Origin: DATIRA01 sp963766505
GTDB taxonomy: Bacteria; Pseudomonadota; Gammaproteobacteria; Steroidobacterales; Steroidobacteraceae
NCBI GenBank assembly: GCA_963766505.1
Contig: CAVYAL010000002.1
Span: 434,001-498,000, forward strand
DNA length: 64,000 nucleotides
Direction: 5' to 3'
Position 1 is the first letter of the stretch; each line of letters opens with the position of its first letter. The position numbers and the translations under genes were made by a program. Under the pieces are notes generated by a model that was not told where the DNA came from, ran no database searches, and saw only the letters and a list, made by a program, of their open reading frames with translations. This document shows, piece after piece, positions 7,196 through 18,632 of the stretch.

Positions 7196-8716
7196 ATGTC
7201 GCCCCGTTCCCCGAACAGACTCGCCTTCCTGCCGGTGGTGCTCACGGTCAGCGTCGCGCTGATGCTGCCGGCACCGCTGCCTGCGCAGGGCGTGCAGGAA
7301 CAGCTGCCCGACATGGGCACGGCGGCGCAGTCCACGCTCAGCGTCGAGGACGAGTACCGGATCGGCCGGATGGTCATGCGCGGCCTGAACGAGTCGGGCC
7401 GCATCCTCGAGGACCCCGAGCTCGACGAGTACCTGCGCGCGACGGGGCTGCGCCTCGCGAGCCAGGCCAACGACGGCAGCCGCCAGTTCAGCTTCTTCCT
7501 GGTTCGCGACCGGGCGATCAACGCGTTTGCGCTGCCGGGCGGGTTCATCGGCATCCACACCGGGCTGCTGCTCGAGACCGGCAACGAGAGCGAGCTGGCG
7601 GGCGTGCTCGCGCACGAGATCGCGCACGTCACGCAGCGGCACATCGCGCGCGGCATCGAGAGCGGCGGCCGCACCAGCCTGGTGTCGACCGCGGCGGTGC
7701 TGGCCGCGATCCTGCTCGGGGCGGTCGCAGGCGTCGGTTCGGATGCGACGATGGGGGCGATCTCCGCGGCGCAGGGCCTTGCGGCGCAGGCACAGATCAA
7801 CTTCACCCGGGAGAACGAATACGAGGCGGACCGGATCGGCATCGGCATCCTGGCATCGGCCGGGTACGAGCCGGACGCGATGGGCGCCTTCTTCGAGACC
7901 ATGGCCCGGCGCACGCAGCTCGGGCCGGACCAGGTGCCGGAGCTGCTGCGCACGCACCCGGTCACCAGCGCGCGGATCGCGGAGGCACGCGGGCGCGCCT
8001 CGGCGTACACCGGCCCGCGGATCCGGGAGAGCGCGAGCTATGCGCTTATGAAGGAGCGCGCCCGGGTGCTCACGACCGCCCAGGGCGCGGATCCGCGCGA
8101 GTACTACGCCTCGGTGGATCCCTCCGATCCGAACGTGTCGGTCGCGCAGCTGTATGGCAAGGCGCTGGCGCTGATGGCCGCAGGCGAGCCCGACGAGGCA
8201 CTGCCGCTGCTGCGCCGCCTGAACTCGGCTTACCCGGAGACGCTGCCCTTCCACACCGCACTCGGACAGGCGCAGCTCGCGACAGGCGACGTGCGCGGGG
8301 CACTGGCCACGCTCGAGAAAGCCCGCGAGCTCGCGCCGCGGAACGTGCCGGTGACGATCCGCTACGGGGAGGCCCTGATGCGGGCCGGCCGTCCGAAGAA
8401 GGCGCATGAAGTGCTGCTGGACCTGTTCAACAACGTGCCCCCCACGCAGGAGCAGATCCGGATCACCGCGATTGCGGCCAATGCCGCCGGGGACGTCGCC
8501 GACGCCTACTCCTACATGGCCGAATACCACATCATCGGCGGCGACCTGCCGCTGGCGATCAACCAGCTCGAACTCGCGCTGTCCGTGCCGAGCATCTCGG
8601 AAGTACAGCGGGCGCGTTACCTGGCGCGGCTCAAGGAACTGCGCGAGGCACTGCCGTCGAACCGCGGTCGTCGCGGCGGACCGGAATCCGCCGGCGGCGG
8701 CTCGCCGAACGGCTGA
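7196..8716 (+). CDS. bepA: Periplasmic M48 metalloprotease/chaperone, BepA (YfgC)-like
   Basis: A protein of 506 residues with a signal peptide (cleavage near the PLPAQG at 27-32). The M48 zinc site is HEIAH (His140, Glu141, His144), with the third ligand in ENEYEADRIGIGIL. The HPVTSARIAEA segment holds the His that caps the active site in BepA. The C-terminal half is helical and repeat-rich, as in the TPR domain that docks on the BAM complex and LptD. In E. coli BepA helps assemble or degrade stalled LptD. The start at 7196 fits the signal peptide, and mlaA follows after 56 bp on the same strand. Confidence 0.9.
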   Translation: MSPRSPNRLAFLPVVLTVSVALMLPAPLPAQGVQEQLPDMGTAAQSTLSVEDEYRIGRMVMRGLNESGRILEDPELDEYLRATGLRLASQANDGSRQFSFFLVRDRAINAFALPGGFIGIHTGLLLETGNESELAGVLAHEIAHVTQRHIARGIESGGRTSLVSTAAVLAAILLGAVAGVGSDATMGAISAAQGLAAQAQINFTRENEYEADRIGIGILASAGYEPDAMGAFFETMARRTQLGPDQVPELLRTHPVTSARIAEARGRASAYTGPRIRESASYALMKERARVLTTAQGADPREYYASVDPSDPNVSVAQLYGKALALMAAGEPDEALPLLRRLNSAYPETLPFHTALGQAQLATGDVRGALATLEKARELAPRNVPVTIRYGEALMRAGRPKKAHEVLLDLFNNVPPTQEQIRITAIAANAAGDVADAYSYMAEYHIIGGDLPLAINQLELALSVPSISEVQRARYLARLKELREALPSNRGRRGGPESAGGGSPNG

Positions 8717-8772
8717 GCGCGGCGTGTAGAATCGCGCCCCGTCCCTGCGCCGCGCTCCCGGAGTTCCCGCCG

Positions 8773-9519
8773 ATGTCCTCGTCCGCCGTTCGCCTGCTGG
8801 TACGCATCGTGCTGTCCGCACTGATCGGGGCCGCCGCGTCCGGCTGTGCGACGACCGGCGAGCGCACTCCGGGCGACCCGCTGGAACCGCTGAACCGTGG
8901 CGTGCACGCGTTCAACGACGGCGTGGACCGGGCCGTGCTGAAGCCGGCCGCGCGGGTATACGCCGACTACACGCCCGACTGGTTCCGGACCGGCGTCGGC
9001 AACTTCTTCACGAACCTCTTCTACCCGACGACGATCGTCAACCAGGCGCTGCAGGGCAAGTTCGTCGAGGCGGGCCAGGACACGCTGCGCCTGGTGCTCA
9101 ATACGATCTGGGGGCTCGGCGGGCTGATCGACGTCGCGACGCAGAACGGCCTGCCGGTGCACGACGAGGATCTCGGCCAGACCCTCGGCTGGTGGGGAGT
9201 GCCTGCCGGACCCTACCTGGTGCTGCCGCTGCTCGGACCGGCCACGCTGCGGGACACGCCGACCCGGGTTGCCGACAGTTTCCTGCAGCCGTTTTACTGG
9301 TACGACGCGGGCAACGAACGCTGGTTCTCGCTGGCGCTCGACACGCTCGACAGGCGCGCACAGCTGCTGCCGCTCGATGCCACGCTGGAAGGCGTCTTCG
9401 ACCAGTACGCGTTCATCCGCAATGCCTACCTGCAGCGGCGGCAGTTCAAGGTCTTCGACGGCAATCCGCCCGAGGAACCGCTCGAGGACTTCGGCGATCC
9501 CGCGCTCGAGGAGCCCTAG
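8773..9519 (+). CDS. mlaA: Outer-membrane phospholipid-removal lipoprotein MlaA (VacJ)
   Basis: MlaA sits in the outer membrane and removes phospholipids from the outer leaflet, handing them to MlaC. The protein has 248 residues with a lipoprotein signal ending ..GAAASGC. Family motifs: DPLEPLNRGVHAFNDGVD, YPTTIVNQALQGK, GGLIDVATQNGLP and the late YVYA-like region. A TAGAAT box lies shortly upstream (near 8727). The gene runs convergently into mlaB, overlapping its end by 4 bp, so the whole Mla pathway is encoded as mlaA facing mlaFEDCB. Outside this window mlaA and the mla operon are often unlinked. Confidence 0.95.
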   Translation: MSSSAVRLLVRIVLSALIGAAASGCATTGERTPGDPLEPLNRGVHAFNDGVDRAVLKPAARVYADYTPDWFRTGVGNFFTNLFYPTTIVNQALQGKFVEAGQDTLRLVLNTIWGLGGLIDVATQNGLPVHDEDLGQTLGWWGVPAGPYLVLPLLGPATLRDTPTRVADSFLQPFYWYDAGNERWFSLALDTLDRRAQLLPLDATLEGVFDQYAFIRNAYLQRRQFKVFDGNPPEEPLEDFGDPALEEP

Positions 9520-9869
9520 ACCCGGGGCTCGTCGCCCGCGGCAGCCGGGCGGGTCGAGTGCGCAGCGGGCAGCAGCAGTTCCTCGAGCCCGCAGATCCGC
9601 GCGATCGAGCGCATCTGTGCCGGCATGCCGGCGTACTCGAGCTGGCCGCCGCGGGCAAGCTGGCCGGCCAGCCACTCCACCAGAACCGCGAGCCCGGCGC
9701 TGTCGCCCTCGCGCACGCCCGACAGATCGACGCGCGAATTCTTCTCGGAGGCGAGCAGCCGCTCGCCCGCCGCGAGTGCCTCGACCGCGGTCTCGAACGT
9801 CAACTCGCCACTGGCCCGCAGCAGCCCCCCGTCCCCGGCCCGTTCGAGCGCGAAGCGATGCACGCTCAC
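9516..9869 (-). CDS. mlaB: STAS-domain protein MlaB
   Basis: A protein of 117 residues with a single STAS domain (LRASGELTFETAV.. SRVDLSGVREGDSAGLAVLVEW). MlaB binds the ATPase MlaF and is needed for stability and activity of the MlaFEDB complex on the cytoplasmic side. It is the last gene of the operon and overlaps mlaC by 4 bp (9866-9869). The C-terminus has a Pro/Ala/Arg-rich tail with no clear domain. Confidence 0.88.
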   Translation of the reverse strand: MSVHRFALERAGDGGLLRASGELTFETAVEALAAGERLLASEKNSRVDLSGVREGDSAGLAVLVEWLAGQLARGGQLEYAGMPAQMRSIARICGLEELLLPAAHSTRPAAAGDEPRV

Positions 9870-10522
9870 GCTCCGCCCCCGCCGGCTGCCTGTCCCGCCG
9901 ACGTACCTGCGCGGGAAGCATTCTGTGCCTCCAGGCGCTCGATCACCGCGTCCAGGCCCTTCTGGTCGATCTCGGCGCCGAAGTCGGTACGGAAATTCCG
10001 GACGTAGGAAATGCCCTCGATCGTCACGTCCCAGGCCTTCCAGCCCTGCGGCGTCGCGCGCATGCTGTAGTTCACCGGTACCGGCGTGCCGTCGCTGCGC
10101 TTGACCTCGGTGCGCACCGTTGCGGTGGTCGCGGCGGGATCCCCGCGGAACGGCAGGATGGTCAACCGATCCTCGGTGAACTCCAGGATCGCGTCGCCGT
10201 AAGAAGCGAGCAGCGACTGGTAGAAGGCGTCGAGAAAGCGCTGGCGCTGCTCTGGCGTCGCGTCCCGCCAGTGCTTGCCGAGGACCAGCCGCCCGGAATA
10301 GTCGGTGTCGAAATGCGGCAGCAGGTATTCATCCACCAGCGCCCGCAACCCCGCAGGATTCTTGCGCAACTCATCCCTGTGGACGTCGAGTTCGCGCAGC
10401 AGGTCGTGTGAGATGCGTTCCATCAGTGCCTGGGGGTCGGGCCCCGGTGCCGGCGCGGCCCAGGCCGCGGGCAGCAGCAGCGTCGAGAGGCACAGCAGCG
10501 CGGTGGCGAACAGTCTTCGCAT
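9866..10522 (-). CDS. mlaC: Periplasmic phospholipid-binding protein MlaC
   Basis: MlaC shuttles phospholipids between MlaA in the outer membrane and MlaD in the inner membrane. The protein has 218 residues with a Sec signal peptide (cleavage after ..AAWA, ~22). The family core is clear: YLLPHFDTDYSGRLVLG, QRQRFLDAFYQSLLASYGDAIL, and the end VTIEGISYVRNFRTDFGAEI. The Gly/Ala-rich C-terminal end (GQAAGGGGA) overlaps the mlaB start. Confidence 0.95.
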   Translation of the reverse strand: MRRLFATALLCLSTLLLPAAWAAPAPGPDPQALMERISHDLLRELDVHRDELRKNPAGLRALVDEYLLPHFDTDYSGRLVLGKHWRDATPEQRQRFLDAFYQSLLASYGDAILEFTEDRLTILPFRGDPAATTATVRTEVKRSDGTPVPVNYSMRATPQGWKAWDVTIEGISYVRNFRTDFGAEIDQKGLDAVIERLEAQNASRAGTSAGQAAGGGGA

Positions 10523-10531
10523 GGTGTCAGG

Positions 10532-11029
10532 TCACTCCTGGCCGGTCGCCGCAGGACTCGAATCGGACTCCCGCGTCGCCTGGCTGAAAAGATACTTGCT
10601 GATCAGGTTCTCGAGCACGATGGCATCCTGCACGAACAGCACCTCGTCGCCATCCTTGTAGAACTCGTCCGACCCGCCCGGCGAAATGCCCACGTACTGG
10701 CCGCCGAGCAGTCCGGCCGTGAAGATCCCGGCGTCGCTGTCGTTCGGAATCTCGTCGTAGCGACTGTCCACGCGCAGACGGACCACGGCCTTCAGCAGAT
10801 TCATGTCGTAGCCGATCTCCTCTACCCGGCCGATCGTGACGCCCGCCATCGAGATCGGCGCGCCGACCTTCAGGCCGCCGACGTTCTCGTACTTCGCGAC
10901 CAGGTGGTAAGACTGTCCGCCGAGCGAGAATTCCCGGCTGGTGATCTGCGTCACCAGGAAGGCGAGCGCGGCGAAGCCGAGCAGCACGAACAGGCCGGTG
11001 GAGATGTCGATGGCACGGGATGGACGCAT
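10532..11029 (-). CDS. mlaD: MCE-domain lipid transporter subunit MlaD
   Basis: A protein of 165 residues with one N-terminal membrane helix (residues ~9-27, ISTGLFVLLGFAALAFLV) and one MCE domain (YHLVAKYENVGGLKVGAPISMAGVTIGRV). In the known complex a hexamer of MlaD forms the hydrophobic channel above MlaE. The TAGLLGGQYVGISPGG segment is typical of MlaD. It is 12 bp downstream of mlaE and 9 bp ahead of mlaC. Confidence 0.96.
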   Translation of the reverse strand: MRPSRAIDISTGLFVLLGFAALAFLVTQITSREFSLGGQSYHLVAKYENVGGLKVGAPISMAGVTIGRVEEIGYDMNLLKAVVRLRVDSRYDEIPNDSDAGIFTAGLLGGQYVGISPGGSDEFYKDGDEVLFVQDAIVLENLISKYLFSQATRESDSSPAATGQE

Positions 11030-11041
11030 GGACCGGCGACC

Positions 11042-11809
11042 TCAGAAGAACAGGGCTGTCAGTACGTAGTCGAGCACGAGGGTCACGACCGACGAAATCA
11101 CGACCGTGCGGGTCGTGGCGCGACCCACGCCTTCGGCCGTGGGCTTGGAATTGTAACCTTCGAACACCGCGATCAGGCTGCAGGCCGCGCCGAATACCGC
11201 GCCCTTGATCAGACCTTCCCGCACGTCCTCGAGTTCAACGGCATCCTTCATCTGCGACCAGAACTGGCCCTGGTCCACGCCCAGCAGCTGCACGCCGACC
11301 AGCTGTACACCGTAGATGCCGATCGCGATGAAGATCGCGGTCAGCAGCGGCATCGCGATGACGCCGCCGAGGAACCGGGGCAGCACGACGCGCTGCATCG
11401 GATCGACCGCCATGATCTCCATCGCGGCCAGCTGGTCGGTCGCGCGCATCAGTCCGAGCTCCGAGGCGAGCGCCGTACCGGCCCGACCGGCGAACAGCAG
11501 CGCGGTGATCACCGGGCCGAGTTCCTTGAACAGCGCGAGCGCCGCGCCCATGCCTAGCGAGTCCTCCGAGCCGAAGCGCTCGAGCAGCTCGTAGCCCTGC
11601 AGACCCAGCACCATGCCGACGAACAGTCCGCAGGTCATGATGATCACCAGCGACAGCGCGCCGGTGTTGTAGACCTGCTCGATGACCAGCCGGAACCTGA
11701 GCAGCCCGCGGGGCGTCAGCCACAGCAGCCGCCCGAGAAAACGGGTCAGTTCCCCGAGGCGCTGGAGGAATTCCAGGAAGCCGTTGAGCAGCTCGCGCAG
11801 CAGTTGCAT
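11042..11809 (-). CDS. mlaE: ABC transporter permease MlaE
   Basis: A protein of 255 residues, the membrane permease of the Mla lipid transporter. It starts with an amphipathic interface helix (LLRELLNGFLEFLQRLG), followed by about five membrane helices. Conserved stretches include the central EQVYNTGALSLVIIM and the coupling region GSEDSLGMGAALALFKELGPVITALLFAGRAGTALASELG, the hallmark of the MlaE family. It overlaps mlaF by one base. Confidence 0.96.
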   Translation of the reverse strand: MQLLRELLNGFLEFLQRLGELTRFLGRLLWLTPRGLLRFRLVIEQVYNTGALSLVIIMTCGLFVGMVLGLQGYELLERFGSEDSLGMGAALALFKELGPVITALLFAGRAGTALASELGLMRATDQLAAMEIMAVDPMQRVVLPRFLGGVIAMPLLTAIFIAIGIYGVQLVGVQLLGVDQGQFWSQMKDAVELEDVREGLIKGAVFGAACSLIAVFEGYNSKPTAEGVGRATTRTVVISSVVTLVLDYVLTALFF

Positions 11810-12663
11810 CAGTGGCGCCCCCCGCGGTCGAGCAACTGCTCGCGGTAATCCGGCGCCGGGTAATGGAACGGCACGGGACCGTCGGGAAGGCCTTCGATGA
11901 ACTGCCGGGCGATCGGCGATGCGTGCTCGTGCAGTTCCTCGGGCGTGCCGCTCGCCACGACCTGGCCGCCGGCCAGGATGTAGCTGTGGTGCGCGATCTG
12001 CGAGACCTCGCGCACGTCGTGGGTGACGACGATGCTGCTGATGCCGAGCGCGTCGTTCAGCGAACGGATCAGCCGCATCACCATGCCCATCGAGATTGGA
12101 TCGAGGCCAGCGAACGGCTCGTCGTAGATCAGGATGTCCGGGTCCATCGCGATGGCCCTGGCGAGCGCGACGCGACGCGCCATTCCGCCTGAGAGTTCCT
12201 GCGGCATCAGCCCGGCCGCGCCCCTGAGCCCGACGGCGTGGAGCTTCGCGAGCACGATGTTGCGGATCAGCCTTTCGGGCAGCCGCGTATGCTCGCGCAG
12301 CGGGAAGGCGACGTTCTCGAACACGTCGAGATCGGTCAGCAGCGCGCCGTTCTGGAACAGCATGCCCATGCGCCTGCGCAACGCGTAGAGCTCGCCGCGG
12401 CGCAGCCTGGCGACGTCGCTGCCGTCCACGCGGACCTCGCCGGCATCCGCGTAGATCTGTCCGGTGATGAGCCGCAAAAGCGTCGTCTTTCCGGTCCCGC
12501 TCGGACCCATGATCGCGGTCACCTCGCCACGGCGTATCGCCAGGTCCAGGCCGTCGAACACCAGTTTGCCGCCCACGGCATAGCGGACCCCGAGCAGGGT
12601 CACGACATCTTCGTCGTCCGCGGTCGGCTGAGGGCCGACCCCGGCAGCGCTCCGGGTGGTCAC
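11809..12663 (-). CDS. mlaF: ABC transporter ATP-binding protein MlaF
   Basis: The ATPase of the Mla complex, 284 residues, starting at GTG (12663). Walker A is GPSGTGKTT, the Q-loop is MLFQNGALLTDLDVFENVAF, the signature is LSGGMARRVALARA, Walker B is ILIYDEPFAGLDP, and the switch His is VVTHD. The C-terminal extension FIEGLPDGPVPFHYP is characteristic of MlaF and contacts MlaB in known structures. It is the first gene of the mlaFEDCB operon and is divergent from the SUF regulator across 213 bp. Confidence 0.96.
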   Translation of the reverse strand: MTTRSAAGVGPQPTADDEDVVTLLGVRYAVGGKLVFDGLDLAIRRGEVTAIMGPSGTGKTTLLRLITGQIYADAGEVRVDGSDVARLRRGELYALRRRMGMLFQNGALLTDLDVFENVAFPLREHTRLPERLIRNIVLAKLHAVGLRGAAGLMPQELSGGMARRVALARAIAMDPDILIYDEPFAGLDPISMGMVMRLIRSLNDALGISSIVVTHDVREVSQIAHHSYILAGGQVVASGTPEELHEHASPIARQFIEGLPDGPVPFHYPAPDYREQLLDRGGRH

Positions 12664-12824
12664 TTTCAGGTGGTCCGTAGGGTCAGGCGGTCACGGCAGG
12701 CGCCGTCGCTTCGAATTCTCTGGGGTTCATGGCACACCTCGCTGCCGGCCGCGGCGCCGGGACCGCCAATGGACCGCTGGAATCTTATCAGGTTCCCGGG
12801 ACCGGCCTGCCGGACCCGGTGGCT

Positions 12825-12853
12825 TTGCACCCGGAACCCAATAGGACTAAAAT
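12825..12853 (+). promoter_or_regulatory. sigma70-type promoter of the SUF operon
   Basis: TTGCAC (12825-12830) is followed after exactly 17 bp by TAAAAT (12848-12853). The predicted transcript starts near 12860, about 17 nt ahead of the regulator's ATG. Confidence 0.7.
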
Positions 12854-12857
12854 CGTC
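12845..12857 (+). promoter_or_regulatory. IscR type-1-like operator over the SUF -10 box
   Basis: The 13-bp word GACTAAAATCGTC matches the core of the E. coli IscR type-1 site (GACTRWWWYAGTC) at 12 of 13 positions. It lies across the -10 box. Binding by the Rrf2 regulator encoded just downstream would block RNA polymerase, giving Fe-S-dependent autoregulation. The motif match is seen; the binding is inferred. Confidence 0.6.
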
Positions 12858-12876
12858 CCAATTACAGAGGCCGCCG

Positions 12877-13353
12877 ATGTTACGAATCAGCAAGCTCACG
12901 GATTACGGTACGGTCGTGCTGGCGCAGCTGGCCCGGGCGCCGGGCGAACGCCGCACCGCCACCGCCGTCGCGAAGCAGACGCGGATCGCGCTGCCGACGG
13001 TGAGCAAGCTGCTGAAGAGCTTTCACCGCGCGGGGCTGGTCGTCTCGGTACGCGGCGCCCGCGGCGGCTATCAGCTTGCACGACCGCCGGCCAGCATCAG
13101 CGCGGCAGAGATCATCGACGCGATCGACGGCCCGGTCGCGATCACCGAGTGCAGCAGCGATCACAGCGCCTGCGACATCGAGACCGTCTGCCGCACCGGC
13201 ACAGCCTGGCAGCGGATCAACGAGGCGATCCGCCAGTCGCTGGACGGGGTGACGCTCGCCCAGCTCTGCGGCCAGGAAGCCGTGGCGTTGTGGCGTCCGG
13301 AGCTCTCCGGCGCATTGCGGGGCCCTGCCCAGCGACCGGGCGGGCGAGCCTGA
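12877..13353 (+). CDS. Rrf2 family Fe-S regulator of the SUF operon
   Basis: A protein of 158 residues with an N-terminal winged helix (MLRISKLTDYGTVVLAQLA.. TVSKLLKSFHRAGLVVSVRGARGGYQL) and three cysteines at 92, 99 and 105 (ECSSDHSAC..IETVC), close to the IscR cluster ligands at 92, 98 and 104. It heads the suf genes, 14 bp before sufB, as in Xanthomonas-type clusters. By analogy with IscR it should sense the cell's Fe-S supply through its own cluster and repress the operon when clusters are plentiful. The C-terminal tail beyond ~135 is Gly/Arg/Pro-rich. Confidence 0.93.
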   Translation: MLRISKLTDYGTVVLAQLARAPGERRTATAVAKQTRIALPTVSKLLKSFHRAGLVVSVRGARGGYQLARPPASISAAEIIDAIDGPVAITECSSDHSACDIETVCRTGTAWQRINEAIRQSLDGVTLAQLCGQEAVALWRPELSGALRGPAQRPGGRA

Positions 13354-13367
13354 GGAAGAAACCAGAC

Positions 13368-14816
<1,449 letters not shown>

Positions 14817-14839
14817 CATACACAGGAGACCGGCAAGGC

Positions 14840-15591
<752 letters not shown>

Positions 15592-15595
<4 letters not shown>

Positions 15596-16902
15596 GCGCA
15601 GCGACGGCTCCTCGCGAGCCCCTCCTCCGCTACCGCGAGGCATTCGACGGACGGAACCTGTCCGCCGATGCCGCCGGCGCGCAGCGTCGCGCAGCGTTCG
15701 AGCATTTCCTGAAGCTCGGATTCCCGGCAGCGCGCGAGGAAGCCTGGAAGTACACGAGCTTGAGGCGCCTCGAGAGCCGGCAGTTCGCACCGAGCCCGCC
15801 AGGGCTGCTCCCGGATGCCGCTGCCCTGTCGAGCATGCTTGCGGGACCTCGCATCGTGCTGGTGAACGGCGAGCCGCGGCCCGAGCTGTCTTCGGACCTG
15901 GACCGGACCGGCCAGCTGCGGCTGCGGTCGCTCGGGCAGGCGCTGGCCGATGGCATGAGCGCTGCGACGCTGCTGCGGGTGCCGGTCGGCGGCGGCACCG
16001 AGCGCTTCGCCGCGCTGAATGCCGCGATGTGCCCGGACACGCTGGTAATCGAAGTCGGCCAGAACGCCCGGCCGACGCAGGTCCCGCACCTGCTGCTCGT
16101 GAGCTGCGGCGATGCGCCGCTGATGAGCCACCCGCGCATCGTGCTGCGCGCGGCCGCGGGCTCGCAGGCCAGGGTCGTGCTGCATCACGTCGGCACGGCC
16201 GACTCCGAGCATTTCGTCAATGCCTTCGTGGACGTCGAGGTGGGACCCGACGCGGAGCTGCACGTTTACCGTCTGCTCGAGGGCGGCGTGAAGACCTTCC
16301 ACATCGAGCGCATCGAGGCGACGGTCGCACAGCGAGGCCGGTTCGTGCTGCACGACGCCCAGCTCGGCGCCTCGCTGGCCCGGCTCGACGTCACCGCCCG
16401 GCTCGCGGCGCCGGATGCGGCAGCCGAGATGACCGGCCTGTTCCTCGCCGACGGCACGCGTCATCTCGACACGCAGCTGCGCGTCGATCACCTCGCCACC
16501 GGCACGCGCAGCCTGCAGGATTATCGCGGCATCGCTGCAGGACGCGGGCGCGCCGTGTTCAACGGCAAGGCCGTCGTGCACCAGGGTGCCCAGCAGTCGG
16601 TCTCGAGGCAGGTGAGCCGAAACCTGCTGCTGAGCAGCGGTGCGGAGATCGACACCAAGCCGGAGCTCGAGATCTACGCCGACGACGTGCAGTGCAGCCA
16701 CGGTGCGACGACCGGCCAGCTCGACCCGGCGGCGCTCTTCTACCTGCGCTCACGGGGACTCGACGAGTCCGAGGCGCGCAACGCGCTGACGCGGGCCTTC
16801 ACCGGGGCGGTGGTATCGCGCATGGACCACGAACCGTTTGCCCGGCTCGTGCACGACCAGCTCGATTCGCGGCTGCTGCGGCTGCTGGATCACGAGCCAT
16901 GA
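15592..16902 (+). CDS. sufD: Fe-S assembly protein SufD
   Basis: A protein of 436 residues, paralogue of SufB and partner in SufBC2D, linked to iron entry. The N-terminal AAREEAWKYTSLRRL and the C-terminal beta-helix end CSHGATTGQLDPAALFYLRSRGL are typical; the His in the last motif corresponds to the essential His360 of E. coli SufD. It overlaps sufC and sufS by 4 bp on each side, so translation is probably coupled. Confidence 0.96.
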
Positions 16903-18167
16903 GCGCGGCCCGCCCGGCCCTGCGCACGCCGGCAGCCTGCGCGGACGAGCCGCTGGACGTCGCCGAGCTGCGAAAGGACTTCCCGGTACTTTCGCGGGAG
17001 GTGAACGGGCGGCCGTTGTGCTACCTGGACAACGCGGCCTCGAGCCAGCGCCCACAGGCCGTCATCGACTCGGTGTCCCGGTACTACGAGACCTGCCACG
17101 CGAACGTCCATCGCGGTGTGCACCGGCTGAGCCAGGAAGCGACCGAGCTGTTCGAGGGCGCCCGCGATACAGTGCAGCAATTCATGAACGCCCGCTCCCG
17201 CCGCGAGGTGATCTTCCTGCGCGGCACGACCGAGGCCGTCAACCTGGTCGCGCAGAGCTACGCCCGCCCGCGGATCGGCCCCGGCGACGAGATACTGATC
17301 TCCTGGCTCGAGCATCACGCGAACATCGTTCCCTGGCAGATGGTCTGCGAGCAGACCGGCGCCAGCCTCAAGGTCATTCCGATCACGCGTTCCGGCGAAG
17401 TGGACTTCGAGGCCTTCCTTGGGCTGCTTTCGCCGCGTACGCGGCTGCTGGCGCTGGCCCACGTGTCCAACGCGCTCGGCACGGTCGTGCCGGTGGAGCG
17501 CTACATTGCGGAGGCGAGGTCCCGCGGCATCCCGGTACTGCTCGACGGAGCGCAGGCCACGCCCCACATGCCCGTGGACGTCCAGGCGCTGGACTGCGAT
17601 TTCTATTGCTTCTCCGGTCACAAGATGTGCGGACCGACCGGCATCGGGGTGCTGTACGGTCGCGAGAGCCTGCTCGCGGACATGGCACCCTGGCAGGGTG
17701 GCGGCGACATGATCCTGGCCGTCAGCTTCGAGCGGACCGTGTACAACGAGCTGCCCTACAAGTTCGAGGCCGGCACGCCGCACATCGCCGGCGCCATCGG
17801 GCTCGCCGAGGCGATCCGGTATCTCGAGAGGCTCGGGATGGGCCGCATCGCTGCGGCGGAGCACCAGCTGCTGCGCGATGCGACGGCCCGGCTGAGCGAG
17901 GTCCCGGGACTCCAGATAATCGGCACCGCTCCCGGGAAGGCCGCGGTCGTGTCGTTCGTCCTGGAGGGAATTCACCCGCACGACATCGGAACGATCCTGG
18001 ACCACGAGGGCGTCGCGATCCGGACCGGCCATCACTGCGCAATGCCGGTCATGGAGTTCTTCGGCGTGCCGGCCACCGCCCGCGCCTCGTTCGCTTTCTA
18101 CAACACGACCGCCGAGATAGACCGGCTGCTCGAGGCACTGCAGCTCGCGCGGGAGGTGCTCGGCTGA
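16899..18167 (+). CDS. sufS: Cysteine desulfurase SufS
   Basis: A PLP enzyme of 422 residues that takes sulfur from cysteine for cluster assembly. The PLP Lys is Lys242 in FSGHKMCGPTG. The active Cys is Cys380 in RTGHHCAMP, the type II (SufS) arrangement, which depends on a sulfur acceptor. Here the acceptor is probably SufU, encoded next, since no sufE is present. The first ~20 residues before DVAELRKDFPVL are extra and may be disordered. Confidence 0.97.
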   Translation: MSAARPALRTPAACADEPLDVAELRKDFPVLSREVNGRPLCYLDNAASSQRPQAVIDSVSRYYETCHANVHRGVHRLSQEATELFEGARDTVQQFMNARSRREVIFLRGTTEAVNLVAQSYARPRIGPGDEILISWLEHHANIVPWQMVCEQTGASLKVIPITRSGEVDFEAFLGLLSPRTRLLALAHVSNALGTVVPVERYIAEARSRGIPVLLDGAQATPHMPVDVQALDCDFYCFSGHKMCGPTGIGVLYGRESLLADMAPWQGGGDMILAVSFERTVYNELPYKFEAGTPHIAGAIGLAEAIRYLERLGMGRIAAAEHQLLRDATARLSEVPGLQIIGTAPGKAAVVSFVLEGIHPHDIGTILDHEGVAIRTGHHCAMPVMEFFGVPATARASFAFYNTTAEIDRLLEALQLAREVLG

Positions 18168-18613
18168 TGGAACTCAAGGATCTCTATCGCGACGTGATCG
18201 TCGATCACAACCGCAACCCGCGCAATTTCCGGCCGATGCCGGATGCCGATCGACAGGCGGAGGGTTTCAACCCACTCTGCGGCGATCGCCTGACGCTGTT
18301 CGTGCGGCTCGATGGTGACCGGATCGCCGACGTTTCATTCCAGGGCAGTGGCTGCGCCATCTCGGTCGCCTCGGCGTCGCTGCTCACCGAGAGCATCAAG
18401 GGTCGCAGCATCGAGGAGGCGGAGCGGCTGTTCGGGACGATGCACGACCTGCTGACCAACGACCAGGCCGAAGTGGATGCCGCCAGCCTCGGCAAGCTCG
18501 CGGCGCTGTCCGGCGTGCGGGAGTTTCCTGCCCGCGTCAAATGCGCGAGTCTCTGCTGGCATACGCTCGAGGCTGCACTGCACCGGCAGGACGCGGCCGT
18601 CTCCACCGAGTAG
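18167..18613 (+). CDS. sufU: SufU, sulfur-transfer/scaffold protein of the SUF system
   Basis: A NifU/IscU-like protein of 148 residues. Cysteines are Cys38 (NPLCGD), Cys63 (GSGCAIS) and Cys126/Cys130 (KCASLC). In Gram-positives this set, with Asp40, holds zinc and accepts sulfur from SufS. The insert between the first two cysteines and the late Cys pair is the SufU pattern, not IscU. The gene starts inside the sufS stop (TGATG). It replaces SufE in this operon. Confidence 0.94.
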   Translation: MELKDLYRDVIVDHNRNPRNFRPMPDADRQAEGFNPLCGDRLTLFVRLDGDRIADVSFQGSGCAISVASASLLTESIKGRSIEEAERLFGTMHDLLTNDQAEVDAASLGKLAALSGVREFPARVKCASLCWHTLEAALHRQDAAVSTE

Positions 18614-18632
18614 TCACGCCGAGGAGGATTGC

